Translations under genes and position numbers: made by a program
DNA from: CAZTAO01 sp964611645
GTDB taxonomy: Bacteria > Armatimonadota > UBA5829
NCBI GenBank assembly: GCA_964611645.1
Contig: CAZTAO010000006.1
Span: 99,218-163,217, forward strand
Direction: 5' to 3'
Length of the DNA: 64,000 bases
In this document: positions 25,642 to 33,576 of the stretch, piece by piece
Layout of the letters: every line of letters starts with the position of its first letter
Position numbering within the stretch: position 1 is the stretch's first letter
The notes under the pieces: generated by a model
Seen by the model: only the letters and a program-made list of their open reading frames with translations
Told to the model about the DNA's origin: nothing
The model's database searches: none

Positions 25642-26495
25642 GCGTGAATATCCTTCCTGCGCAGTATCACCAGCGAAGCCCCCAGGCTCAGCAGTGTATA
25701 TGCGCCCAAAACGCCCAGTCCCAGGCCCAGCTCTCTCCACGGTATCGGGTCATAGAATCCGCGCATGCCAATGAACATATAAGAGCTGAAGAAATACGGC
25801 TTCACTGCCTCGCAAAACTGCATCGCGCCTATTATGCCCATGACTATCAGAAGCATGATCGCGCCGCCCATTGCGCCAATCGCGTTGCCCAGCCAGATGG
25901 AGATGAAGTAAGCTATGGAGCCGATGGTGAGCGCGGGGGCCAGGGCAAGCGCGTATCCCAGCAGCAGTCGCCACATCCCCTCTCTTTCGGAGTACCACGC
26001 CATCATCGGGTCCTCAAAACTGCCTACAACCAGCAGGCCGCCCCTGCCGAAAGCCCCCCAACCCAGCAGATATGCAGTCCCGCCCAGAAACAACAGCAGA
26101 ACGATCGTGTAGAGGATCGAAGCTACCAGCTTGGAGAAGAACACCTGCGAACGGGTCACAGGCCCGGCAAGCATGGCTCTCAGCGTGCCGTCGGAGTTCT
26201 CGCCTGCGTGTATCTCTCCGAATATCAGGCACACAAAGATCGGCAGCATGATGGTGATGATCATAATGGCGAACGGTGACCCGATCATCAGCCAGGCTAT
26301 GAATCCCGCATTCAGCGGCGTACCAACCAGCCCCATTTCAGAGCCCATGGGCGCATTGTGCAGAATGCCTTCCACACCAGTGGCCCTGGCGCCCAGGACT
26401 GTGAAGAAACTTACGAGCAGGAAGCCAAAGAACCCGACGTAGCTCCTGGGCCGGTTGTACATCTTGTATAGCTCAAACCGCAGGAGTCGAAACAT
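25638..26495 (-). CDS. ABC-2 type transporter permease
   Basis: A 285-residue integral membrane protein with six predicted TM helices, starting FRLLRFELYKMYNRPRSYVG, the usual start of ABC-2/NatB permeases. The cytoplasmic loop GEIHAGENSDGTLRAMLAGPVTRSQ is the coupling region conserved in this family. It overlaps the ATPase gene by 23 bases and the LolA-like gene by three, so it pairs with the ATPase at 26473. Substrate unknown. Confidence 0.88.
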   Translation of the reverse strand: MFRLLRFELYKMYNRPRSYVGFFGFLLVSFFTVLGARATGVEGILHNAPMGSEMGLVGTPLNAGFIAWLMIGSPFAIMIITIMLPIFVCLIFGEIHAGENSDGTLRAMLAGPVTRSQVFFSKLVASILYTIVLLLFLGGTAYLLGWGAFGRGGLLVVGSFEDPMMAWYSEREGMWRLLLGYALALAPALTIGSIAYFISIWLGNAIGAMGGAIMLLIVMGIIGAMQFCEAVKPYFFSSYMFIGMRGFYDPIPWRELGLGLGVLGAYTLLSLGASLVILRRKDIHA

Positions 26496-27414
26496 CGCCG
26501 CCCTCCATTATCCTCATATAGATGTCTTCCAGGGAGGTCTTTACAGGCGCCAGCGCGCTCACCGCCACCCCTGCCTGCACCAATCGGCGGTTGAGCTCCG
26601 CGGAATCTATACCGGTGAGGCCTATGGTCAGGACGCCGTCCGCAGAGTTCTTCACCGCCGCGTCACCCATCTTCGAAACCACCTCAGCCGCCTGCTGAGA
26701 GTTGCCGACGGTGACCCGGCAGAGGTCGGTTGCCGAGAGGAGTTCCGAGACCAAGCCGGTCTCCACCACCCTGCCCTTATTCACCACCGCCACCCGGTTG
26801 CAAACTTGCTCGACCTCGTTGAGCAAATGGCTGGAGAGGAAGATGGTCATCCCGTGTTCCGCTGCCAGACACCTGAGAAGGTCGCGGATCTCCCGCATGC
26901 CCTGTGGGTCGAGGCCGTTGGTGGGTTCATCCAGCAGCACAAGCTTGGGCTTGCCGACTATCGCCAGCGCAACCGCCAGCCGCTGCTTCATGCCGTGGGA
27001 GTAGTTCTTGACCTTGTCGTTGGCGCGGGTAGTCAGGCCGACTATGTCCAACGCCTCGTCGATCTCGGCGGTGGTGCGGTTTCTGCCCATGTTGGCGAGG
27101 ATGCGGAGGTTATCCCGCCCACTGAGGTATTTGTAAACAGCAGGGTCTTCAATAAGCCCGCCGACATCGCGCATTGCCGCCACGTGCTGGGTCCAGCAGT
27201 CGTGGCCGAATACTTCGCAGCGGCCCGCATTCGGCCGGATAAGCCCCACCAGCATCCGCATGGTAGTGCTCTTCCCGGCCCCATTAGGCCCAAGAAACCC
27301 AAACACATCCCCCTGACCCACGGTAAGGTCAAGGTGGTCCACAGCCTGAGTAGACCCAAACCGTTTGGCCAGGGACTTGCAGAGGATTACGGGGGTAGAT
27401 TCAGACAACGCCAT
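26473..27414 (-). CDS. ABC transporter ATP-binding protein
   Basis: A 313-residue ABC ATPase. Walker A GPNGAGKSTT (~43-52), signature SHGMKQRLAVA, Walker B LVLLDEPTNGLD and the switch His in LSSHLLNEVEQV are intact. After the ATPase domain come ~85 residues (VTVGNSQQAAEVVSKMG...) as in NatA/CcmA-type drug and antibiotic exporters. Partner is the overlapping ABC-2 permease downstream. Confidence 0.93.
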   Translation of the reverse strand: MALSESTPVILCKSLAKRFGSTQAVDHLDLTVGQGDVFGFLGPNGAGKSTTMRMLVGLIRPNAGRCEVFGHDCWTQHVAAMRDVGGLIEDPAVYKYLSGRDNLRILANMGRNRTTAEIDEALDIVGLTTRANDKVKNYSHGMKQRLAVALAIVGKPKLVLLDEPTNGLDPQGMREIRDLLRCLAAEHGMTIFLSSHLLNEVEQVCNRVAVVNKGRVVETGLVSELLSATDLCRVTVGNSQQAAEVVSKMGDAAVKNSADGVLTIGLTGIDSAELNRRLVQAGVAVSALAPVKTSLEDIYMRIMEGGDVSTPAV

Positions 27415-27443
27415 TCCTCACGTCTTCGATCATCAGAACTCTG

Positions 27444-27566
27444 TCATACATACACTGCCTCCCGCTCAATTCTGGCCTGTAGCCTCTTGTTCTGAATGCC
27501 ATCTAGCTGCAAGAGGTCCACGTGCCGTCCCACAATCTCTTCTCTGCTGATATCCGCGCCCTCCAC
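27444..27566 (-). CDS. Possible small ORF or gene remnant (40 aa)
   Basis: The 164-base gap between two ABC gene pairs holds a 40-codon frame from a GTG at 27566 with coding-like composition: charged helical segments DISREEIVGR and NKRLQARIEREA. It has no good ribosome binding site and is in the same frame as the upstream permease, directly after its stop. Either a tiny gene or the remains of a longer one. Confidence 0.2.
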   Translation of the reverse strand: MEGADISREEIVGRHVDLLQLDGIQNKRLQARIEREAVYV

Positions 27567-27578
27567 ATATAGTCTAAC

Positions 27579-29093
27579 TCATTCAGGCTTGGGAGAGAAA
27601 CTCGGCGGCTCCAGCGACTCCACTTCCAGTTCCCTCGTAGCCTTCGCCGCCAGCAGCCCGAAGACCAACGCCAGGGCCCACGGGACCATTGGGGCTATTA
27701 TGCCGAAGAATGGGCCGTCTCCGGACCATGTCCACTGGCCGGAAGCATAACCTCCTATGCTGGACAAGGGAGACAGAGCAAGAAACGGCTCAGCCATACC
27801 GGAATCTCTGCTCATTGAGATTACTGCGGCAATAAGAAGCGGCACAATCCACAGCAGGAATATCACCAGCGCAAAATACGACGTGCTGCCTTTGCGGATT
27901 CGCACATCAAAGTACTGCTTGGCGGCGCCGAAGTAGAGCATTGTCCCGGCTGCGACAATTATGGCCGTGGCACCCGGAGCCAGCGATCCGGTTCCCCATC
28001 TCCAGTCATAGGCCGTACCCACCAGGGCAGTGCCGTAGGCTCCCAGAGCAAGAGTCAGGATAGTTACGCCCAGCAGAGGCGCCCAGTTCGGAGCGCGGTC
28101 CGTCCACAGTGGCGCGCTGAGACAGCCGAGCTTACGCGCGTGCCTGATGCCGTGCAGAAGGTCGCCGCGGTTGGGGGTAAGCCCGATCAGGATGAGGATG
28201 CTCACGACCAGGAGCGTATAGGCGGCAGTCTCCCCGTTGAACATCCACTCAGACTGGCCGCGGTACGCCGGTATCAAATCGCTCAGCAGCAGCACCCCCA
28301 CACACGCAAACAGCGCCATGGCAAGCGGGCGCGAGAAGGCGTAGGTGCGTTCGTGGTGGAGCTTGCGGATAGCGGCAATGAACAAAAACGCCCCAAACAA
28401 GATCTGGTACACCATCCCCAGCAGCACCGGAGGCACAATCGTCGTGACCCACGGGGCGCCCAGGCCTATATCGTGCTTCTCAAACATTGAGATCAGTGAT
28501 GGGATGACGCTGAAGTGGCTCAAGAATGGTACCATCGTCATAGCATGGAATCCCAGGACAACTATCACCGCCCCAGCCGAAGCCCCTCTGGAGGATGGAG
28601 AAGCCAGCCCAAACAGCATGGCGAGGGTGTAGAAGAAGAACGCCGACGACAGCATCACCAGAATGTAGACCGGGAGCCCGAACCCATACAAGGTGGTCTT
28701 CCACGTGTCCCAGAATGGCAGCATGAACGGAATGGTGCAGGCGAAGAGGATCAGTTCCCGGATCGGTGCGCCCAGCAGGAACCCAACTGCCAGCTTGAGA
28801 GGCTTCTGCGGGGTGATCCGGTGGAAATCCAGCAGGCCCTGCTCCTTTGCGTAGGAAAGGCTGCCCACAATCTGGCTGCTCCCGATCAGGAACAGAATCA
28901 GGCCCTGCAGCGCAGCGAACAGGTATATGCCCGCATTGTCCTCGCCGGGAGAAGAGTTGTAGGACTGCATCAGATCGATCCAGATGCACAGGACCACAAC
29001 CACGATGATCGATGGCACCAGGTGCTGCTTGCGGAGGCGGGAGCGCAGGTGCTTGGTGATTATGGGGTTGTCGCGGAAGATTGAGTCGCTCAT
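27579..29093 (-). CDS. Large ABC-2-like permease (504 aa)
   Basis: A 504-residue membrane protein with about twelve hydrophobic segments. A cytoplasmic N-terminus (IFRDNPIITKHLRSRLRK) precedes the first helix, and the loop SYAKEQGLLDFHRITPQKP between helices 2 and 3 has the coupling-helix character of ABC-2 permeases, here in a double-length form. It sits two bases after the ATPase gene at 29096, which is its likely partner. The C-terminus is Pro/Glu rich. Confidence 0.8.
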   Translation of the reverse strand: MSDSIFRDNPIITKHLRSRLRKQHLVPSIIVVVVLCIWIDLMQSYNSSPGEDNAGIYLFAALQGLILFLIGSSQIVGSLSYAKEQGLLDFHRITPQKPLKLAVGFLLGAPIRELILFACTIPFMLPFWDTWKTTLYGFGLPVYILVMLSSAFFFYTLAMLFGLASPSSRGASAGAVIVVLGFHAMTMVPFLSHFSVIPSLISMFEKHDIGLGAPWVTTIVPPVLLGMVYQILFGAFLFIAAIRKLHHERTYAFSRPLAMALFACVGVLLLSDLIPAYRGQSEWMFNGETAAYTLLVVSILILIGLTPNRGDLLHGIRHARKLGCLSAPLWTDRAPNWAPLLGVTILTLALGAYGTALVGTAYDWRWGTGSLAPGATAIIVAAGTMLYFGAAKQYFDVRIRKGSTSYFALVIFLLWIVPLLIAAVISMSRDSGMAEPFLALSPLSSIGGYASGQWTWSGDGPFFGIIAPMVPWALALVFGLLAAKATRELEVESLEPPSFSPKPE

Positions 29094-29095
29094 GG

Positions 29096-30022
29096 CTACA
29101 TAACCTCCTTCGCGCCGATCTGGAAGAAGATGTCTTCAAGACTCTCCTGGGCGCGGCCGAACTGGATGACTTTTGCCCCGGCCGTAACGATCGACGCCAG
29201 CAGTTCGCTTGCCGCGGCATCATCTCCGGAGAATGCGAACCGGAAGGCATTCCCAGTCTGCTGGGTTCCACTCACCCGCACATCCTCCGCCAACACGTTA
29301 GCGCAAGCTTCCGGATGGCCAACCACCTCGACCCCGTAGTGCGCGCCGCCGAACATCTTGGCCACTATCTCGTCCACTCGCCCGCTCTCCACCATCCTGC
29401 CCCGCTCCATAATGCCCATGGAGGTGCAGAACTCGGACAGCTCCGGCAGGATGTGGGAGGAGATCACAATCACCTTCCCCGCCTCCCGCTGCTCTTTGAG
29501 GATGTTTTTCAGCAGCACCCGAGCGTGGGGGTCCATCCCGCTTGCGGGTTCGTCGAGTAGGATTATCTGGGGATCGGGCAGCAGGGTTTTGGCGAGCATC
29601 AGGCGCTGTTTCATGCCGCGCGATAGCCCTTTGGTCATGGCGTCGCACTTCTCGGTGAGTTCCACCATATCTATGTAGCGATGGATGGTCTTCCAGCGGT
29701 CGTCTATGGGTATGTTGTAGCTTGAAGCGAAGAGGTCGAGGAACTCGTAGACCGTGAGGTCTTCGTAGATGGGGGAGAAGTCGGGCATGAAGCCGACATT
29801 GGTCACAGCTTCCTCCCGGTTGGTGGAGACATCCTTGCCGTTCAGCAGGACTTCCCCGTAGGTTGGTTCCAGAAGACCCACCAGGGCGCGGAGGGTGGTG
29901 GTCTTGCCCGCCCCATTTGGCCCGATCAGCCCATAGATTTCCCCGGCGGGAATGCTGAGGTTGAGGTCCTGCACCGCGCAGACCTCATCGTAATCGACCC
30001 GCAATTCACGAACTTCGATCAT
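29096..30022 (-). CDS. ABC transporter ATP-binding protein
   Basis: A 308-residue ATPase starting MIEVRELRVDYDEVCAV; the frame extends to 30124 but the added residues are not family-like. Walker A GPNGAGKTTT, signature LSRGMKQRLMLA, Walker B ILLDEPASGMD and switch His in ISSHILPELSEF are intact. The C-terminal ~90 residues form the accessory domain of CcmA/NatA-type exporters. Pairs with the 504-residue permease two bases downstream; the SagB-type gene is 28 bases upstream. Confidence 0.93.
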   Translation of the reverse strand: MIEVRELRVDYDEVCAVQDLNLSIPAGEIYGLIGPNGAGKTTTLRALVGLLEPTYGEVLLNGKDVSTNREEAVTNVGFMPDFSPIYEDLTVYEFLDLFASSYNIPIDDRWKTIHRYIDMVELTEKCDAMTKGLSRGMKQRLMLAKTLLPDPQIILLDEPASGMDPHARVLLKNILKEQREAGKVIVISSHILPELSEFCTSMGIMERGRMVESGRVDEIVAKMFGGAHYGVEVVGHPEACANVLAEDVRVSGTQQTGNAFRFAFSGDDAAASELLASIVTAGAKVIQFGRAQESLEDIFFQIGAKEVM

Positions 30023-30050
30023 CGAGTTGCCTCCCAAAGGAATATTGTGC

Positions 30051-30779
30051 CTAAGAACCCACTCTCCCAACGCACGACATATATACCACGCCCTCGGTAG
30101 CGCCGTCAACGCCGATAAGCGCATTCACCTCTTCATCAAACAGCGCCGCAATCTGGCACGAACCCAATCCCAGCGCGACTGCCGCAAGCGCGAGGTTCTC
30201 GGCCACGTGGCCGGCGTCCAGGTAGATGTATCTCTGGCCCCGCTCCTCGTATTTCCACTTGGTCCGCTGGAAAACGGCTGTCCAGATGAATGTTACCGCC
30301 GCCTGGGCGCACATCTCCTGGCCCAGCGCGGCTTCGGCGGTTTGTTCGCCCAAGTCACCCAGCTTGATAACTTCCAGGCAGTGATCCTCGACAGCATAAT
30401 GGTAAAGCCCCTGCGCCAGGCCCTCTACATTGTTCACAACGATGTAAGTCTCGATAGGATACAGCGCGCCCGCGGACGGGGCGGTTCGGAACTTCATCCC
30501 GCGATACTCGTCCCGTATCCCGGCGCACGCCCACAGCAGGAAAGAGAGTTCAGCGAGGGTGATCGGTTCGGAGGTATAGTGCCTCCTGCTCCTGCGACTT
30601 GTGAGGATGTCGGAAAGAGGCATGCTCGAGGATGCAGCCTCGGGCAGGCTGACTCGCTCGGCCTGCGGGTAGGTTTTGTAGAGAGCGGGCCGGGCGCTCA
30701 TATCCAACTGGTGGTTCGGAAGCTCGCCTCGTGTATATCGGGTTTCCTCCTGGAACCGCTCGCCTATCTCCTTCGCCAT
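30051..30779 (-). CDS. SagB/ThcOx-type FMN oxidoreductase
   Basis: A 242-residue nitroreductase-fold flavoprotein of the SagB/ThcOx family. FMN-contact blocks are visible: SRRSRRHY near 62, LLWACAGIRDEYRG..RTAPSAGALYPIE, and the late DAGHVAENLALAAVALGLG. SagB proteins oxidise azoline rings of modified peptides, but many stand-alone members act elsewhere. No YcaO, cyclodehydratase or precursor peptide was seen in this window, so only the flavoprotein call is firm. Operon partner of two ABC exporters. Confidence 0.88.
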   Translation of the reverse strand: MAKEIGERFQEETRYTRGELPNHQLDMSARPALYKTYPQAERVSLPEAASSSMPLSDILTSRRSRRHYTSEPITLAELSFLLWACAGIRDEYRGMKFRTAPSAGALYPIETYIVVNNVEGLAQGLYHYAVEDHCLEVIKLGDLGEQTAEAALGQEMCAQAAVTFIWTAVFQRTKWKYEERGQRYIYLDAGHVAENLALAAVALGLGSCQIAALFDEEVNALIGVDGATEGVVYMSCVGRVGS

Positions 30780-31045
30780 CCGTCGCCCTCCTCGCGGTCA
30801 TCATCTTCGGCTCTGCGGCGGGAGCTCTTCGGTGGCCGTCCGCCTTTGATCCCGAATACCACCAGGAACAACACAACCCCCATCTGACCCAGCAGTGGGA
30901 ATACATCGGCCCATATCCACACCCACCATTGATGGGCGGAAATGGGCGTCTTCGTTGGCGCCGAGACAACCGCGGAGGAAACCGACACGGCCAACGCAAG
31001 GGCCATACACACAACAGCGATCCAGACAGCAGTTCTAATATGCAT
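30764..31045 (-). CDS. Small two-TM membrane protein
   Basis: A 93-residue protein. I start it at the Met with AGGTGA just upstream (31045) instead of the longer frame. Hydrophobic segments at ~5-28 and ~52-68 flank a Trp-rich stretch (HQWWVWIWADVF); the tail is highly charged (SRRRAEDDDREEGDG). It overlaps the SagB-type gene by 16 bases and is first in the ABC/SagB run. Function unknown. Confidence 0.6.
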   Translation of the reverse strand: MHIRTAVWIAVVCMALALAVSVSSAVVSAPTKTPISAHQWWVWIWADVFPLLGQMGVVLFLVVFGIKGGRPPKSSRRRAEDDDREEGDGWRRR

Positions 31046-31070
31046 TCGCTCACCTGTATACAAGCTTGCG

Positions 31071-31084
31071 CCCGAAGCTTCGGG
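31071..31084. repeat. CCCGAAG/CTTCGGG palindrome
   Basis: A perfect 14-base palindrome (arms CCCGAAG and CTTCGGG, no loop) in the divergent gap before the secreted TIM-barrel pair. Flanks AAGCTTGCG and CTT extend the symmetry loosely. Possible dispersed repeat or operator. Confidence 0.4.
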
Positions 31085-31154
31085 CTTATGACGAATCTAA
31101 CCCCAACATGGTTACATATTCAGCCACTTTCCGCAAGCGGCTAAATACCTCGTG

Positions 31155-31183
31155 TTGACTCAGGACCCGGCGCGTGGTACTCT
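31155..31183 (+). promoter_or_regulatory. Sigma70-type promoter for the 31.3 kb gene
   Basis: TTGACT at 31155-31160, 17-base spacer, TACTCT at 31178-31183. Transcription would start near 31190, giving a ~85-base leader before the GTG at 31274. Confidence 0.55.
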
Positions 31184-31273
31184 GAATTGCAGACGTTTGT
31201 CTGGCCCGGTCAGAGGCAGCAGTGCAGAGCAACCGTGGCCGTGACGCGCGCGCCCTATTTTCGGAGGTATAAA

Positions 31274-33376
31274 GTGCACTATATTGTTCGCGCGATACTT
31301 GTTGGGCTGCTGGTTACCGCCGGTATGTCGGCGATGGCAGGCCCGCCAACCTTCAGCGACCTCATGAAGCCGGATATGTTCCCGGATGCCCAGTTCGGGA
31401 TGGCGATCAAGTCGTCCTCGGCATCTGGAGACAAGATCACCGTCACCACCACCGGCGCCAAGGTGGTTGTGGACGGCCCCGCGGGGACAGTCTCATTCAC
31501 CCAGCTTGTCGGCCACAAACGGGAAGTGGCGAAATTCAAGCTGCCGACCAAGCTCACCGGCGGCAAGATAACAGCCAAGGGCAGCGGGTTTGTGCTGATG
31601 CAGTTTGCCAAACCAGGGGTGAGCATAAGGGTAAACGGCGACTCGCTGGTCATGTTCCAGCCTCGGAACCCGATGACTGTCCAGGTGCTCAGATCCATCC
31701 CGGTGGCATTCAGCCCAAGCTTTCAGAACAACCACCTGGTCTGCGACGAGTGGGGTGGGTTTGCCCTCTACTGCTCGGAGACCACACCAGCGGATAGGTT
31801 CAACCCGTACACTAAAGTCGTCGCCCAATACGACCTCCCGGCCAACGGCGTGGTGTGCCTTGGTGTATGCCCGCCCAAGCCTTACGACTGGCAGAAGTCG
31901 TTCGACACCAGGGTGACCTGGCACTGGGACGACAAAAACGCCTACCCGCCTGAGGAGAACATAAAGGCGTGGAGCAAGAAGGGGAATATCGCCCTGCTGC
32001 AGTCTGAAGTGCTGCTGTGGAAAGACTGGAACCTCGACTTTGTGCCCCGATTGGGCGTTGGAGAATTCGAGAGAGTTCGCAGGCAGTTCCACGAGAACGG
32101 TATGCGCTTCATAGTCTACACCAGCCCCTACTTCTTCCTCAAGGACACCGACCAGGAGAAGAATGCCGTAAATGACAAGCCGGGAATATGCCCGGGCGCG
32201 GTAAATGACGGCCAGAACATAGACTCGTTCCTGCCAGCGATCCGCAGGGTCATGAACGATCTCAAGCCCGACGGGCTCTACTTCGACGGCATCTACTCCA
32301 CCAATCCCGCCGCCCAGTATGCGCTGGCGAGATACACGAGGCAGATAGTCGGCGAGAAGGGCCTGCTGGAGTGGCACAGCACGATGGCACTGACTCAGGG
32401 CTGGGGCGATACGTGCTATATGCCCCATGCGGACGCCTACACCGACGTCCAGCTTCGCGGCGAAGGCCTCAACAGCAAGTATGCAAACTTCGACTACCTG
32501 CGGTTCTTTATCTCGGGCTACAACATCAGCAACGTGATGGGCGTGGTCTGCAACAACGCCGACCACTTCCCCTCGCCCGCGCTGCAGGAGAGCTTCCTGA
32601 TGGCCAACACCAGGCTGCACGGGATGGTGGAATGGGGTGACCGAAATGTAGTCTACGTGCCGGACGGCTGGTATGAGAGGCTCAACCCCAAGCTCAAGAC
32701 AATGGTGGATAAGGGAGTCAATGCCCGACAGGCAAAGCTGGTAGCCAGTTATGCCAAGACGTCCACCGCCATCCAGTCGCTGGAGAACCCGAAACTGCAA
32801 TCGGCCAAGACCGTGGACTATCAGTTCGACAAGATGCCCGAAGGCGAACAGGTGATTTCAAAGGCAAACTCCAACCCATTCGTCATCGAAGACGGCAAGC
32901 TGGTGATCAGTTCGTTCGCTCATACCCACTCGTTCCTGAAGATCCCGGTGAAAGCCAAACTGCAGGGATTCGAGTTCAAGCTCCGCCAGGGCACCGACAC
33001 AGGCATGCACTGGGGTCCGGGAGTCGGGATTATGTGGCAGGACGGCACATTCGTGCGGGTGGTAGCCAGACCCGACGACAGCATCGGCATCGGCCTCTAT
33101 GGGTCGGACCCGGTGTTCCCGCTGGACTACTCCCCTGATAATTGGCTCTGGGTCCGGTTCGTGTGGAACGAATGGGGCGGGCTGGTCAAGACCAGCAGCG
33201 ACGGCGTGAGGTACGACACCGTCTGGCAGTCGCAGGAAGCCAACAAAATGATGGGAGAGACCGCTTCTGTCTACGTTGGCAAGTTCACCAGCAAAGCCGA
33301 TGCAATCGATCACTCCGAGCCCGGCCCTGCCGGCAAGTGCGAGTTCGACTACGTGAAGCTATACCTGGCGAAGTAG
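31274..33376 (+). CDS. Secreted TIM-barrel glycosidase-like protein, paralog A
   Basis: A 700-residue exported protein. The GTG at 31274 has GGAGG six bases upstream and leads straight into a signal peptide (HYIVRAILVGLLVTAGMSAMA). An N-terminal ~150-residue beta-sandwich precedes a barrel of ~330 residues with WHWDDKNAYPP, ALLQSEVLLWKDWNLDFVPRLG, and LKPDGLYFDGIY, whose Asp pair is where retaining alpha-galactosidase-like enzymes carry a catalytic Asp. The last ~180 residues are a jelly-roll resembling DUF1349/laminin-G domains (HSFLKIPVKAKLQGFEFKLRQG). Probably an extracellular glycosidase; family not identified. Its paralog of equal length lies 200 bases downstream. Confidence 0.75.
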   Translation: MHYIVRAILVGLLVTAGMSAMAGPPTFSDLMKPDMFPDAQFGMAIKSSSASGDKITVTTTGAKVVVDGPAGTVSFTQLVGHKREVAKFKLPTKLTGGKITAKGSGFVLMQFAKPGVSIRVNGDSLVMFQPRNPMTVQVLRSIPVAFSPSFQNNHLVCDEWGGFALYCSETTPADRFNPYTKVVAQYDLPANGVVCLGVCPPKPYDWQKSFDTRVTWHWDDKNAYPPEENIKAWSKKGNIALLQSEVLLWKDWNLDFVPRLGVGEFERVRRQFHENGMRFIVYTSPYFFLKDTDQEKNAVNDKPGICPGAVNDGQNIDSFLPAIRRVMNDLKPDGLYFDGIYSTNPAAQYALARYTRQIVGEKGLLEWHSTMALTQGWGDTCYMPHADAYTDVQLRGEGLNSKYANFDYLRFFISGYNISNVMGVVCNNADHFPSPALQESFLMANTRLHGMVEWGDRNVVYVPDGWYERLNPKLKTMVDKGVNARQAKLVASYAKTSTAIQSLENPKLQSAKTVDYQFDKMPEGEQVISKANSNPFVIEDGKLVISSFAHTHSFLKIPVKAKLQGFEFKLRQGTDTGMHWGPGVGIMWQDGTFVRVVARPDDSIGIGLYGSDPVFPLDYSPDNWLWVRFVWNEWGGLVKTSSDGVRYDTVWQSQEANKMMGETASVYVGKFTSKADAIDHSEPGPAGKCEFDYVKLYLAK

Positions 33377-33392
33377 CGACGCGCCCATCGCA

Positions 33393-33483
33393 CGTCACCC
33401 TGAACTTGATTCAGGGTCTCCTCTCGACAGGAGACGGATGCTCGTCGAGACGCGCCAGCGGCTGAAACAAGTTCAGCATGACG
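33393..33483. repeat. REP-like palindrome, copy C
   Basis: Same arms as copies A and B at 11.7 kb (CGTCACCCTGAACTTG... and ...CAAGTTCAGCATGACG) but with a longer 91-base span because the loop is different. A left half-copy follows at 33490-33519. Confidence 0.8.
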
Positions 33484-33535
33484 TGGTAACGTGTTACTCT
33501 GAACTCGATTCAGGGTCTATAGTATTGTTCAATGG

Positions 33536-33556
33536 ATGCCGGACCTGGTCCGGCAT
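33536..33556. repeat. Palindrome ATGCCGGACC/GGTCCGGCAT
   Basis: Perfect 10-base arms with a single-base centre, ten bases before the GGAGG of the next gene. In the mRNA it would form a hairpin just ahead of the ribosome binding site. Confidence 0.6.
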
Positions 33557-33576
33557 TCTACTTTCGGAGGCAAGAA

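Noticed and set aside
30051..30779. Thiazole/oxazole peptide (TOMM) biosynthesis cluster around the SagB-type gene
   Set aside because: No YcaO cyclodehydratase, SagC/E-like gene or precursor peptide is visible in the window.
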